Below are positions 29,295 through 38,576 of a DNA stretch of 64,000 nucleotides, piece after piece. The DNA comes from CAZCAC01 sp964496575 (GTDB taxonomy: Bacteria > Planctomycetota > UBA1135 > GCA-002686595), in the NCBI GenBank assembly GCA_964496575.1, contig CAZCAC010000006.1, forward strand, positions 1 to 64,000. The letters are read 5' to 3'. A program made the translations under genes and the position numbers. Each line of letters starts with the position of its first letter. Position 1 is the first letter of the stretch. The notes under the pieces were generated by a model. It was given only the letters and a program-made list of their open reading frames with translations. It was not told the origin of the DNA and did no database searches.

Positions 29295-32200
29295 ATGATC
29301 GAGCTGCACCGCCTCACCCCTGCGTTCCTGACCCTCTCCGCGCTCTGCGCCTTCTCGCTACCCGCCTTCGCACACGAGGCGTACGTCCGCCAGCCCGACC
29401 TGCACGGTGATCGCGTCGTCTTCTGCGCCGAGTCCGACCTGTGGACGGCGAACGTCGACGGGAGCGACGTCCGCCGCATCACCACCCACGTCGGCACCGA
29501 GAACGCCCCGTCGTTCTCCCCCGACGGAACGAGAATCGCGTTCTCCGGTTTCTACGACGGCAACCAGGACGTGTACGTCATCGCGACCAGTGGCGGGGAG
29601 CCGCGCCGCTTGACCTACCACCCCGTCGGCGACGAGGTGATCGGGTGGACGCCCGACGGTGAGTCGGTCATCTTCCGCAGCCGCCGCGACGACCCGATGG
29701 GCAACCAGCACCTGTTCACCGTAGCGCTCGGCGGCGGCGATCCGGAAGAGCTGCCCCTGGGCTGGGCGGCGCGAATCGACGTCGATCCCGACTCGGGCCG
29801 CTGGGCCTTCACCCGCATCAACCGGGAGAACCGACCGTGGAAGCGCTACCGCGGCGGCATGGCCAACGACCTCTGGGTCGGGCACCCCGAGCGCGCGGAC
29901 TACCGGGAGGTGACCGATTTCGACGGGAACGACGACTTCCCGATGTGGTTCGACGGGCGCATCTGGTTCCTCAGCGACCAGGGCGGAACGAGCAACCTCT
30001 GGTCGATCACGCCCGACGGCGGCGATCGGAAGCAGCACACGACGTTCGACACCTGGGACATCCGCGCCCCCTCGATGTCGAACGAGGGACGCATCGTCTT
30101 CACGCTGGCCGCGGACCTGCACGTCTTCGATCCCGGCAGCGGTCAAGTCACGAGGTTGGCGATCGACCTCGAGAGCGATCTCCTGCTGACACGAAACCGC
30201 TACGTCGACGTCGAGCGGACGACCACCGAGTTCACGCTCACGCCCGAAGGCGATCGCCTGGCGGTGGTCGCGCGCGGCGAGGTCTTCTCGGTTCCCGTCG
30301 AGAAGGGCGTCACCCTCCCGGTGACCCGCGGGACCGGTGTTCGCGAGCGCTCGGTCGCGTACGACCCGAAGGGCGAGCGAATCCTCTACGTCACCGATGA
30401 GCCCGGCGAGGAGGAAGTGCGCGTCATCGATGCGTGGGGTCGCGGTGAGCCCACGGCGATCCTGCCGGCGACCGAAGGGGTCTGGCACTACCAGCCGCGC
30501 TTCTCCCCCGACGGGAAGTGGATCGCCTGGGCCGACGACAGCTACGGCCTGTTCGTCAAGCTCGCCGAGGGCGGCGAGGTGATCGAGGTCGATCGCGGCA
30601 CCGAGGGCGAGCTCCGCCGCTACAACTGGAGCCCCGACGGGCGCTGGCTCGCCTACAGCAAGGCGCTGCCCAACCTCTTCAGCACGGTCTTCATCTACGA
30701 CACGCAGGAGAAGGTGTCACGCGCCGTCACGGGCCCCTACACCAACGACCGATCGCCGGCGTGGGACCCCGACGGGCGCTACCTGTACTTCGTCTCCAGC
30801 CGGCAGATCAATCCGCTGATCGGTCAACTCGACTTCAACAACGTCGAGATGAAGAACAACAAGCTCTACGCCCTGCTCCTACGCGAGGACGTGGAGAATC
30901 CGCTGCTCGATCGCGCCGGGCTGCCTCCGGAAGAGGAAGAAGAGGAGGCCGAGGGCGAGAAGGCGACGGACGAGGAGAGTGCCGAGTCCGCCGAGACGAA
31001 GGAGAAGGGCGAGGAAGAAGACGAGTCGAAGGAGGATGAGGAAACGGACGACGAGGACGCTCCCGATCCGATCGAGATCGGGTTCGACGGTCTCGCCGGT
31101 CGCGTGATCGAGTTGCCGATCCCGATGGGAAACTACGGAGCCCTGGCGGCGACCTCGACCCACCTCTTCTACTTCAGCCAGCCGGTGCAGGGCCTGGTCG
31201 AGGCGGGCGACTTCTTCACGCCCGGCGTGCTCTCCAACAAGCTGATGTTCTTCGACCTGGCCGAAAAGAAGCCCGCCGTGTTCACCGAGGACATCCAGGG
31301 CTTCGAGCTCGCGGCGGGGGGTGGCAAGATCGCCATCCAGAAACCCGGCGGACTGTTCGTGGTCGGCACTGCGGCGCCTCCCGGGGCCGCCCTGGCCAAG
31401 GGCGCGGTTGACCTCTCGGGGATCGTCGTCGAGCTCGACCCGCGTCAGGAGTGGGCTCAGATGTTCAACGAGTCGTGGCGCCAGGTACGTGAGTTCTACT
31501 GGGACGAGGGGCTGAGCGGCGTCGACTGGAACGCGATTCGCGAACAGTACGCGACGTTGCTGCCGCGGCTGATGAATCGCGGTGATCTCTCGGACCTGCT
31601 CGGGCAGGTCTTCGGCGAGATGAACACGTCACACAACTACGTGTGGGGCGCCGGCGACACCGGCGTGACCGTCCCGCGAGTGCCGACCGGCCTGCTCGGC
31701 GCCGACCTGGAGCGACGCGGGGCGAACGCGTATCAGGTGACCAGGATCTACCGCGGGGCCGACCCCGATCGCGTGCGCTCGCCGCTGGACCTCCCCGGCG
31801 TCGACGTGAACGAGGGGGACTACGTTCTGGCGGTGAACCGCGCGCCTATCACCGCGGATCGCCCCTTCCACGCCTGGCTCGAGAACCGTGCCGGCCAGAA
31901 GGTGATCTTGACCGTCAACGACGAACCGAAGCTGGAGGGCTCGCGCGAGGTCGTGGTCACGGCGGCGCGCAGCGATGGCGACCTGCGCTACGCCGACTGG
32001 GTGCGCCGCAATCGCGAGTACGTGCTGGAGGAGACTGACGGAAAAATCGGCTACCTCCACATCCCGAACATGCTCAATGAAGGGATGATCGAATTCAACA
32101 CCTGGTTCTATCCGCAGCTCGACAAGGAGGGGATGGTGGTGGACGTCCGCTGGAACGGCGGCGGCGCCTACTCGCAGGTGATGCTGGAGCGCTTCCGGCG

Positions 32201-32672
32201 CAAGGTCCTCAGCTTCGGCTTCTACCGCGGCGGCGCGACGGGATCATACCCGAGGCGCACATTGAACGGTCCGTTCGTGGTGCTGGCCAACCAGTTCTCC
32301 GGCTCGGACGGAGACATCTTCCCGCAGGCGGTGCAGCTGGAAGGGCTGGCCCCGATCATCGGCAAGCGCACCTGGGGCGGCGTCTTCGGCATCATGGACC
32401 TGCGCCCGCTGGTCGACGGCGGCCTCATCACCCAGTCGCAGGCGGCCTGGTGGGATCCGCGCGACAACTGGGGCCTGGAGAACCGCGGCGTCATCCCCGA
32501 CATCGAGGTGCCCGCGCTGCCCCAGGACGTCGCCGCTGGAATCGACAAGCAGCTCGACCGCGGGATCGCGGAGGTCCTGCGCCTGCACGCGGAGAACCCG
32601 CCGGTCGTGCCCGAGTTCCCGCCCAGCATGCGCCGGGCGCGCGAGGCCTACGAGGAGGAGCTGAACCGCTGA
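29295..32672 (+). CDS. Exported tricorn-type protease (S41)
   Basis: This encodes 1125 residues. The ATG at 29295 (AAGGG ribosome site) begins a signal peptide (MIELHRLTPAFLTLSALCAFSLPAFA-H), so unlike archaeal tricorn it is exported. Two WD40/PD40-like propellers come first (SFSPDGTRIAFSG, RFSPDGKWIAWADD, SPDGRWLAYSK), then a highly acidic insert (about 545-589, EEEEEEAEGEK onward). The tricorn C1 domain follows with His780 in MNTSHNYVWG, then a PDZ domain (VNEGDYVLAVNRAPI) and the C2/S41 core with nucleophile Ser1004 in NQFSGSDGDIFP and RTWGGVFGI. It probably degrades peptides in the periplasm, perhaps downstream of secreted endopeptidases such as the C25 enzyme upstream. Confidence 0.95.
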   Translation: MIELHRLTPAFLTLSALCAFSLPAFAHEAYVRQPDLHGDRVVFCAESDLWTANVDGSDVRRITTHVGTENAPSFSPDGTRIAFSGFYDGNQDVYVIATSGGEPRRLTYHPVGDEVIGWTPDGESVIFRSRRDDPMGNQHLFTVALGGGDPEELPLGWAARIDVDPDSGRWAFTRINRENRPWKRYRGGMANDLWVGHPERADYREVTDFDGNDDFPMWFDGRIWFLSDQGGTSNLWSITPDGGDRKQHTTFDTWDIRAPSMSNEGRIVFTLAADLHVFDPGSGQVTRLAIDLESDLLLTRNRYVDVERTTTEFTLTPEGDRLAVVARGEVFSVPVEKGVTLPVTRGTGVRERSVAYDPKGERILYVTDEPGEEEVRVIDAWGRGEPTAILPATEGVWHYQPRFSPDGKWIAWADDSYGLFVKLAEGGEVIEVDRGTEGELRRYNWSPDGRWLAYSKALPNLFSTVFIYDTQEKVSRAVTGPYTNDRSPAWDPDGRYLYFVSSRQINPLIGQLDFNNVEMKNNKLYALLLREDVENPLLDRAGLPPEEEEEEAEGEKATDEESAESAETKEKGEEEDESKEDEETDDEDAPDPIEIGFDGLAGRVIELPIPMGNYGALAATSTHLFYFSQPVQGLVEAGDFFTPGVLSNKLMFFDLAEKKPAVFTEDIQGFELAAGGGKIAIQKPGGLFVVGTAAPPGAALAKGAVDLSGIVVELDPRQEWAQMFNESWRQVREFYWDEGLSGVDWNAIREQYATLLPRLMNRGDLSDLLGQVFGEMNTSHNYVWGAGDTGVTVPRVPTGLLGADLERRGANAYQVTRIYRGADPDRVRSPLDLPGVDVNEGDYVLAVNRAPITADRPFHAWLENRAGQKVILTVNDEPKLEGSREVVVTAARSDGDLRYADWVRRNREYVLEETDGKIGYLHIPNMLNEGMIEFNTWFYPQLDKEGMVVDVRWNGGGAYSQVMLERFRRKVLSFGFYRGGATGSYPRRTLNGPFVVLANQFSGSDGDIFPQAVQLEGLAPIIGKRTWGGVFGIMDLRPLVDGGLITQSQAAWWDPRDNWGLENRGVIPDIEVPALPQDVAAGIDKQLDRGIAEVLRLHAENPPVVPEFPPSMRRAREAYEEELNR

Positions 32673-32679
32673 CTCCGTA

Positions 32680-34224
32680 CTACGGGCAGAAGGTCACCCG
32701 CAATCCATCGGCGAGGTTGCTGCCGTTCGGCCCGCCGGTGGGATCGCGGAACCAGAGCGAGAAGTACCACGTCTCGCCGGAGGAGATCTGTCCCGACGGC
32801 TGCGGCGGATTGGGGAAGTCGACGCTCCAGGTCGGCACGCCCGTCGGCCCGGTCTGGACCACGTTGAAGCGGTAGAGCGGCCCCTTCACGCAGCGGAACC
32901 CGTCACCGAGCGGCGCGTACGCCTCGTCCACTCCGTAGTAGAAGAAGGCGAACTGATCCGGCGGGCAGCCCTCCGCGAACAGCCGGAAGTCGTTCTTCGC
33001 GACCGAGGTCGAGTTCATCCAGTCCATGCTCGCCGGGCCGCCGGTGGAGTTGTCCGCCGCATCGCAGTAGTTGGCCGGCGGGGGGTAGGGGCAGCCGATG
33101 GTGTAGAGCGAGACCTGACCGGAATCGGGTCCGTTCGGGGCGGCGCCCGGAGAGCCTCCGAGGAAGTCCAGGTATCCGTCGCCGTCGGCATCTTCTCCTC
33201 CATCGAGGGTACTTGCCGCGGCCAGGGTGGTGATCTCGCTGCGATCCGCTCCGGACAACACGTGGATCGGGCTGGGTGCCGCCACCAGGATGTCGGGAAC
33301 TCCATCCAGATCCAGGTCACCGGCTCGAGACAGGTCATATCCGAACCAGTACTCGTGGACCGAATCGATGAAGTGCCCTGTCGCTCCAGAGTAGAAGCTC
33401 GCGTAGTGGCTCGCGAAGCAACTGCACGGTACCCCGAAACCGAAGTCCCCGACGCCGTCCCCATCGATGTCGCCCAGCCCGCAGGCGCCCGTGCCCAGCA
33501 TCTCCGAGAAGCCACTGTCACCCAGGTACTCGCGAATGACCGCACCGGTTCGCCCGGAGAAGACGCGGGCGCGGCCACCCCAGTTCCAGCCGTGACTGGG
33601 GTCGCCGACGATGAAGTCATCGTAGCCGTCCCCGTTGATGTCACCGAGGCCGTCGAGGTAGTAGGTGACCGTCGGGTCACTCCACTGCACGAGACCGGTC
33701 TGCCCCGAGTACACCCACAGACCGGTGCCGCTGGTCGCTCCCACCGCGAAGTCGGGCCAGCCGTCCGCGTCGGCGAGACCGATGCCACAGACCGCGTGGC
33801 CGAAGTTCGCCGCGCCACCCGGAGCCAGGTCGAACAGGATCGCACCGGTAAGCCCGGAGTAGACGTGGACCCGGTTCGCCCCCGGCGCTCCGGCGATCAC
33901 GTCGTCGGTCCCGTCGAGGTCGACGTCGCCGAGCCCGTCGACCGACTCGCCGAGCGCTGCCTGCGCCGAGGGACCGGTCCAGTAGAAGAGGATCGAGCGA
34001 TCGGCGCCGGAAAAGACGGTCACGCTCCCCTCCCCGCCGTACACGTGGTCGTCCCCGGGAGCGCCGACCGCGAAGTCGGCCCGGCCGTCGTGGTTCAGGT
34101 CGCCGACGAAGGCGACCGAGGCCCCGAACAGGTCGCCGGCGGTGGCTCCGTCGATGGTGTCGATCGTCGTCTGACCGAGAGCGGGTGTGGCCAGGAGGGC
34201 GAGAAGGAGCGAGGGTGCGCGCAT
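32680..34224 (-). CDS. Exported FG-GAP (integrin-alpha-like) protein with C-terminal surface module
   Basis: This encodes 514 residues. The ATG at 34224 has GGAG about eight bases upstream and starts a signal peptide (MRAPSLLLALLATPALG-Q). Six to seven FG-GAP blades follow, with calcium-loop-like sequences such as VGDLNHDGRADFAVGAP, LGDVDLDGTDDVIAGAP, GDINGDGYDDFIVGDP, LGDIDGDGVGDFGFG and AGDLDLDGVPDILVAAP. The last about 150 residues (CDAADNSTGGPASMDW to DGLRVTFCP) form a cysteine-containing beta-domain. It resembles, in layout, the C-terminal modules of the proteins at 51940-53148, 57008-59701 and 59769-61225. It converges on the tricorn gene with only 7 nt between the stops. Confidence 0.85.
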   Translation of the reverse strand: MRAPSLLLALLATPALGQTTIDTIDGATAGDLFGASVAFVGDLNHDGRADFAVGAPGDDHVYGGEGSVTVFSGADRSILFYWTGPSAQAALGESVDGLGDVDLDGTDDVIAGAPGANRVHVYSGLTGAILFDLAPGGAANFGHAVCGIGLADADGWPDFAVGATSGTGLWVYSGQTGLVQWSDPTVTYYLDGLGDINGDGYDDFIVGDPSHGWNWGGRARVFSGRTGAVIREYLGDSGFSEMLGTGACGLGDIDGDGVGDFGFGVPCSCFASHYASFYSGATGHFIDSVHEYWFGYDLSRAGDLDLDGVPDILVAAPSPIHVLSGADRSEITTLAAASTLDGGEDADGDGYLDFLGGSPGAAPNGPDSGQVSLYTIGCPYPPPANYCDAADNSTGGPASMDWMNSTSVAKNDFRLFAEGCPPDQFAFFYYGVDEAYAPLGDGFRCVKGPLYRFNVVQTGPTGVPTWSVDFPNPPQPSGQISSGETWYFSLWFRDPTGGPNGSNLADGLRVTFCP

Positions 34225-34549
34225 GGTTGGTCTCCAGCGAGGGGGAAAGCGAAGCGAGGGCGGGAGCGGATCCTCGCGCCGTGAGGAGGGCGAGGCTCGT
34301 CCTGAACTCCGAAACGAGGATCCCGATTCCATCACACAATCGCGATAATGTCTGGAGTCCCCGCCGGGCGAGGGTTCCCAGCGGCGTTTCGGGCCCCCCT
34401 GACCCTGATCGGGGGGGCCGGAATTGTCGACTGGACCCTCCTCCCTCGGGCGATCCGGCTCACCGGCCAGACGATCAGGAGGAGGGGCGGCCAGGCCGCC
34501 CCTCCCCTCTTCGCCTCGGGCAAGCGCCGGGTCCACCCGGACAGCAGAC
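34225..34549. other. Intergenic region with GC-rich hairpins, no gene seen
   Basis: About 325 nt separate two minus-strand surface-protein genes. Besides the strong hairpin at 34481-34505 there is a second G/C stem near 34400-34430 (8-bp arms). No credible coding frame is visible. Confidence 0.5.
34481..34505 (-). terminator. GC-rich hairpin after choice-of-anchor L gene
   Basis: Perfect 12-nt arms GGAGGGGCGGCC (34481-34492) and GGCCGCCCCTCC (34494-34505) surround a single base, so in RNA the stem is 11 bp with a 3-nt loop. It lies about 44 nt beyond the stop of the gene ending at 34550. No U-tract follows on the minus strand, so it may pause or stabilise the transcript rather than terminate intrinsically. 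Confidence 0.4.
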
Positions 34550-36787
34550 TCAGAAGCCGTATTTTCCGTAGTACACGAAGTGCACACGGACTTCATCGCT
34601 GGGGTGCACGTTGGTCACCGTGAGCATCGAGACGATGCCGTGGCGGTTGTCGAACTCGGGGAAGAGGAGCAGGCTGCCCGGCTCCCGGCGTCCGAGGTTG
34701 ACGGCGCAGTCCTGGAGATCCTGATCGGCCTCCTCGTTGTCGCCGTAGAGATGCCGCGGGAGGAGGTGTCCCTTCTGCAGGCAGATCTCGAAGGGCAGGT
34801 CCGCGACACCCATGCCGCCACCGCGCTCCAGGAGCATCCCGTAGACGGCCGGGTCCTGGATCGAGGCCACGGTCGAGGTGGCGACCGCGCCGTTCATCTT
34901 GAACCAGCCGGCCTCGTAGTGCTTCGCGCCGAGGATCTCGTCGGGATCGTCATCGGTGCCATCGGCCAGGAAGGACGAGGTGAACGCCCCCGAGACCTCG
35001 CGCAGCGAGACCTTGTCCCAGCAGTCGAAGGAGAACTCCGAAGAGAACATCTGCTCGTTGTCGTTGAAGATCAGGAAGTCCACGGTCGTGGTGAACTTCG
35101 TTCCTCCCGACAGCGCGATCAGGATCAGCTCGCTGGAGAAGGGCGTCGTCAGATCCGGGCTGCTCTGGCCCATGAAACGCGGGATCAGGAGCTCGCCGGC
35201 GGTCTTCTCGTACTCACTGCCATTGAGGTCACGGATTCCGTCGCTATCGATGTCGGTCTCGACCCCCTGGCCAACTGCCGCGCGATAGTCGACTGCGTTC
35301 ACCGCGTATTCGAACGCCTCCAGGCCGTCGAGGATCATCAGCTGCCCCGTCAAGTAGTCGAACCCGATCGGGTCGCCATCGGCGTCGACCGCCGCAACGT
35401 AGAAGAACCCCTGCGCCTGGTTCGGGTTGTGAGCCACCGTCAGGGCAGTGAAGGTGTCCTCGGGGGTCAGGGTCTCGAAGCGGTCGAACTCCGCGCAACC
35501 CAGGTCGACATCGCCGCCTCCCTCGCAGTCGGTCACCTCGATCATCACCGTGCATTCCTCGGTAAGCTGCAGCTGATCCGTGGCCGTGAAGACCAGCGTG
35601 TGAATGCCGATATCGAGGGCCGTCGGGGTCCAGCTGAAGTGGGTGATCGCGGGCTGCAGCGGCGGCGTCGGCAGCGGCGGAGTGAATACTCCACCGAGCA
35701 GCGGAGCCAGGTCCCCGTCCACGGAGAGCACCACGCTCTGATCGGCGAAGCCGTTGGTCGCCAGGGCGACGACGTCGAACTCGATCGTCGAGTTGCACGG
35801 ACCGCCCACCAGCTGGCCGCAAGGCGTCGGCGGATCGAACACCGGCCCGGGGGCGCCGCACTGGAAGCTCGAGCCGCGCAGGAAGACGTTGGAGTCGAGG
35901 GCATAGTCCCCCGCGTCGGCGATCGCCAGCTTGATGTGGTTGACGCCGGGCTGGAGGGGACCGACGGCGGAGAAGACGGTGGTGAAGCCGTCCATCTCGC
36001 TGGCGATATCCGCGCACGGAAAGGTCCCGGGCGGGATATCCGTGCAGTCATTGTTCCGGTACAGGCCGCAGTTCGCTCCCCCCGGGGGACTGTAGGGGTT
36101 GCCGCAGTTGACGTTGTTGATCGCCACGGCCTCGGTGGTGCCGGGGATCAAAGCTATGTTCGCACCGTTTAGGAAGAAACCGAAGACGTCGTTGAAGCTG
36201 GAGTCGACGTACTCGTTGTACTCCTCGGAGCAGAACACGTACTGGAAGGAGATCTCCTCCGCCTCGGGGCACTCGAAGTCGAACTCCAGGACCGTCGCGT
36301 CGTATGAGGTGTAGCCCGGGATCAGGGAGTCCAGGTCGGTGTCGCCGGGCATCCCGTTGTTCGTCGTGGTGCCGTCGTCCACGTTCATCGGCCCGGCGAC
36401 CGAAGCGACATTGCCCGAGCTGAGCACCACGCCCGCCTCGAAGCCGACGATCCCGGTACCACCGTCGAAGGTCCCGGCCGTGTGGTCGAGCCCGACGTAG
36501 GTGACGTTGGACACGGTGACCCCGGCGCCGACCAGTGCCTGGACCAGTGCCTCAGGAGTGAGTCCGGTGCCCAGGTCCTGCGTCGCGAGCCCGGGAACGG
36601 CGGGGGTCTGCGGGACCCAGTTGCTGCCGCCGGGTGGAATCGCGGGCCGGTTCAGGGACGGGTTCCGGTGGTTCTGACCCGGCGACGAGCCCTGCGTAAC
36701 AGCGGGTCCCGCAAGCAGGGCGGCCAGGGTGAACAGGGACAGGCAGCGCAGCAGGCCACCACGGTGCGGACCAGGGTTGATATTCAT
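34550..36787 (-). CDS. Exported choice-of-anchor L protein with permuted PGSLLL-family domain
   Basis: This encodes 745 residues with a signal peptide (LLRCLSLFTLAALLAGPAVTQ). Residues about 60-330 are a choice-of-anchor L domain (GIVGFEAGVVLSSGNV, LEFDFECPEAEEISFQYVF, CSEEYNEYVDSSFNDVFGFF). An Ig-like segment follows (about 330-460, THFSWTPTALDIGIHTL). The last about 290 residues belong to the same uncharacterised family as the genes at 59769-61225 and 61245-62243, but the order is changed. The family's first strand block (EPGSLLLFPEFDNRHGIVSM, LTVTN) is at the extreme C-terminus, while the block that normally follows it (TLTPEDTFTALTVAHNPNQ, ELLIPRFMGQ, FDCWDKVSL, DEILGAKHYEAGWFKMNG) precedes it. 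Function is unknown; the composition suggests a surface protein. Confidence 0.8.
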   Translation of the reverse strand: MNINPGPHRGGLLRCLSLFTLAALLAGPAVTQGSSPGQNHRNPSLNRPAIPPGGSNWVPQTPAVPGLATQDLGTGLTPEALVQALVGAGVTVSNVTYVGLDHTAGTFDGGTGIVGFEAGVVLSSGNVASVAGPMNVDDGTTTNNGMPGDTDLDSLIPGYTSYDATVLEFDFECPEAEEISFQYVFCSEEYNEYVDSSFNDVFGFFLNGANIALIPGTTEAVAINNVNCGNPYSPPGGANCGLYRNNDCTDIPPGTFPCADIASEMDGFTTVFSAVGPLQPGVNHIKLAIADAGDYALDSNVFLRGSSFQCGAPGPVFDPPTPCGQLVGGPCNSTIEFDVVALATNGFADQSVVLSVDGDLAPLLGGVFTPPLPTPPLQPAITHFSWTPTALDIGIHTLVFTATDQLQLTEECTVMIEVTDCEGGGDVDLGCAEFDRFETLTPEDTFTALTVAHNPNQAQGFFYVAAVDADGDPIGFDYLTGQLMILDGLEAFEYAVNAVDYRAAVGQGVETDIDSDGIRDLNGSEYEKTAGELLIPRFMGQSSPDLTTPFSSELILIALSGGTKFTTTVDFLIFNDNEQMFSSEFSFDCWDKVSLREVSGAFTSSFLADGTDDDPDEILGAKHYEAGWFKMNGAVATSTVASIQDPAVYGMLLERGGGMGVADLPFEICLQKGHLLPRHLYGDNEEADQDLQDCAVNLGRREPGSLLLFPEFDNRHGIVSMLTVTNVHPSDEVRVHFVYYGKYGF

Positions 36788-37117
36788 ATTGTCTTCTCTC
36801 TCGCTTCCTCTCCTTCAGAGGCAGCTCCCGCCCGGTAGGTCAGGATTCGATAGCAGCGGGCAGACTCGAATTCCACGGTACCCCGGGCGCCCGGATCTCG
36901 ATAGGCAGACAAATTGATTTGGTGAAACGGGCGAAGGAGAAGCCGCTGACCGTGTCCCGCAGCTCGGTCCAGGAGCCGATCCTCGCCGCGGAGTGGCCCG
37001 GCCACCCGCGGAACGCCCCTCGCATCCTGCCGGTCACGCATCCGGCCCAGCAAACCGCCGCTCGGAGCTTCGCAATTCCCCCTCACCGGGTAGGGTGTGC
37101 GCCCTTCCAAGCCCGCC
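36788..37117. other. Divergent intergenic region
   Basis: About 330 nt lie between the start of the minus-strand choice-of-anchor gene and the plus-strand MATE gene. It is relatively A/T-rich near 36900-36925 and presumably contains both promoters. No gene is recognisable. Confidence 0.45.
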
Positions 37118-38509
37118 ATGAGCATCAGGACCGACCAGACCCGTCTCGAAGAGTTCACCCAGCGCCCCCGCCGGGCGGTCTGGGTCGTGGCGGCGCCGAT
37201 GATGGCGGGGTTCTCGGTGCACGCGCTGTACGTGATCACCGACACCGTGTTCGTCGGGCGCCTCGGCCCTGACGCGCTGGCGGCGATCACCTTCGTCGGC
37301 GCTCTCTTCTTCTTCGCCATCGCCCTGGTCAACGGCCTCGCCACGGGGATCACCGCCGCCGTGGCCCAGGCGATCGGGCGCCACGACCGGGAGGGAGCCG
37401 GCCGCCTCGCTTCCGGTGGCCTCGGCATCGGCCTCTGCATCGGGCTGGCCATGGGCCTGACCGGCTTCTTCGGCGTGGACACCTTCCTCCCCCTGCTCGG
37501 CGCCGAGGGGCACACGGAAGAGCTCGCCGCCCAGTACTTCCTGCCGCTCAGCATCGGCCTGCCGATCTTCTTCATCTCCGGCTCGATGCGAGCGGTGTTG
37601 ACCGGCGAGGGCGACGCCAAGACGCCGATGATGGTGCTGGGGATCGCGACGCTGCTCAACATCGCCCTCGACCCGCTCTTCATCTTCGTGTTCGGCTGGG
37701 GGATCCGGGGGGCGACGCTGGCGACCCTCACCTCACAGGTCTTCTCGCTCGCCGCGTTCGCCTGGTTGGTCCTGGTGCGCAAGGGAACGCACGCCCACTT
37801 CTCGCTGAAGCACCTCCTCCCCCGGCGCGAGCTGGTGATGACGATCGCCCGGACCGGCCTCCCCGCGGCCCTGGCGATGCTGGTGATGGCGATCGGTTCC
37901 GGGCTGGTCAACCGCGTGCTGGCGCACTTCGGCCAGGTGGCGGTAGCGGGCTACGGGGCGGGCTCGAGGGTCGACATGATCATCGCCCTGCCGGTGATGG
38001 GTCTGGGCGCCGCGACGGTCACGGTGATCGGGATGTTCGCCGGCGCGGGCCGCGTCGACCTGGTTCGCTCGACGGCGCTGTACGCGTGTCGCTGGGCAGT
38101 CACCCTGGCGACCCTGATCGGGATCGTCGCTTTTGCCGCCTCGGAGCTCGTCATGGGTATGTTCACCGACGATCCACGGGCGCTGGAGATCGGCAGCGGC
38201 TACCTCGCGTTCATGGTCTTCGCCTACCCCCTGATGGCCTTCGGGATGACCTCGGGGCGGATCCTGCTGGGGCTGGGTCTCGGCATCCCTTCGCTGATCA
38301 TCACCTTGCTGCGAGTCCTGGTGATCACCGTCCCCATCGCGTACATCGCTGTGTACATGTTCGACTCCTCCATCTCCTGGATCTGGGCGTCGTTCATCAT
38401 CGGCGGCGTGATCTCCAACGTGGTGGCTCTCTGGTGGGTCCGCGAGCACCTGTGGCGGCGGGACCCGACGGCACGGGCCATGGTGGGGATCTCCGCCAAG
38501 CCCGGGTAG
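37118..38509 (+). CDS. MATE-family multidrug/toxin exporter
   Basis: This encodes 463 residues with about twelve membrane helices, the family's standard size. It is an inner-membrane cation-coupled antiporter that exports drugs or metabolites; the substrate is not predictable. Typical MATE features are the N-terminal VAAPMMAGFSVHALYVITDTVFVGRLG, GLATGITAAVAQAIGR, an LNIALDPLFIFVFGWGIRGAT motif repeated in helix 6, and the second-half counterpart PAALAMLVMAIGSGLVN. A GTG 21 nt upstream is an alternative start; neither start has a clear ribosome site. A 7-bp hairpin follows 11 nt after the stop. Confidence 0.93.
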   Translation: MSIRTDQTRLEEFTQRPRRAVWVVAAPMMAGFSVHALYVITDTVFVGRLGPDALAAITFVGALFFFAIALVNGLATGITAAVAQAIGRHDREGAGRLASGGLGIGLCIGLAMGLTGFFGVDTFLPLLGAEGHTEELAAQYFLPLSIGLPIFFISGSMRAVLTGEGDAKTPMMVLGIATLLNIALDPLFIFVFGWGIRGATLATLTSQVFSLAAFAWLVLVRKGTHAHFSLKHLLPRRELVMTIARTGLPAALAMLVMAIGSGLVNRVLAHFGQVAVAGYGAGSRVDMIIALPVMGLGAATVTVIGMFAGAGRVDLVRSTALYACRWAVTLATLIGIVAFAASELVMGMFTDDPRALEIGSGYLAFMVFAYPLMAFGMTSGRILLGLGLGIPSLIITLLRVLVITVPIAYIAVYMFDSSISWIWASFIIGGVISNVVALWWVREHLWRRDPTARAMVGISAKPG

Positions 38510-38519
38510 CGGCAACACG

Positions 38520-38538
38520 GATCGAGGTCGACTCGATC
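38520..38538 (+). terminator. Hairpin after MATE gene
   Basis: GATCGAG (38520-38526) and CTCGATC (38532-38538) are perfect 7-bp arms around a 5-nt loop, 11 nt after the MATE stop. There is no T-tract downstream, so this could equally be an operator for the genes that follow. Confidence 0.3.
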
Positions 38539-38576
38539 TCGCTCGGGCCGTTACACTCCTCGTGGAGGTAAGGACC

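Noticed and set aside
30930..31064. Simple-sequence repeat or contingency locus in the tricorn gene
   Set aside because: The codons encoding the acidic run vary (GAA, GAG, GAC, AAG) and do not form a slippable tandem repeat.
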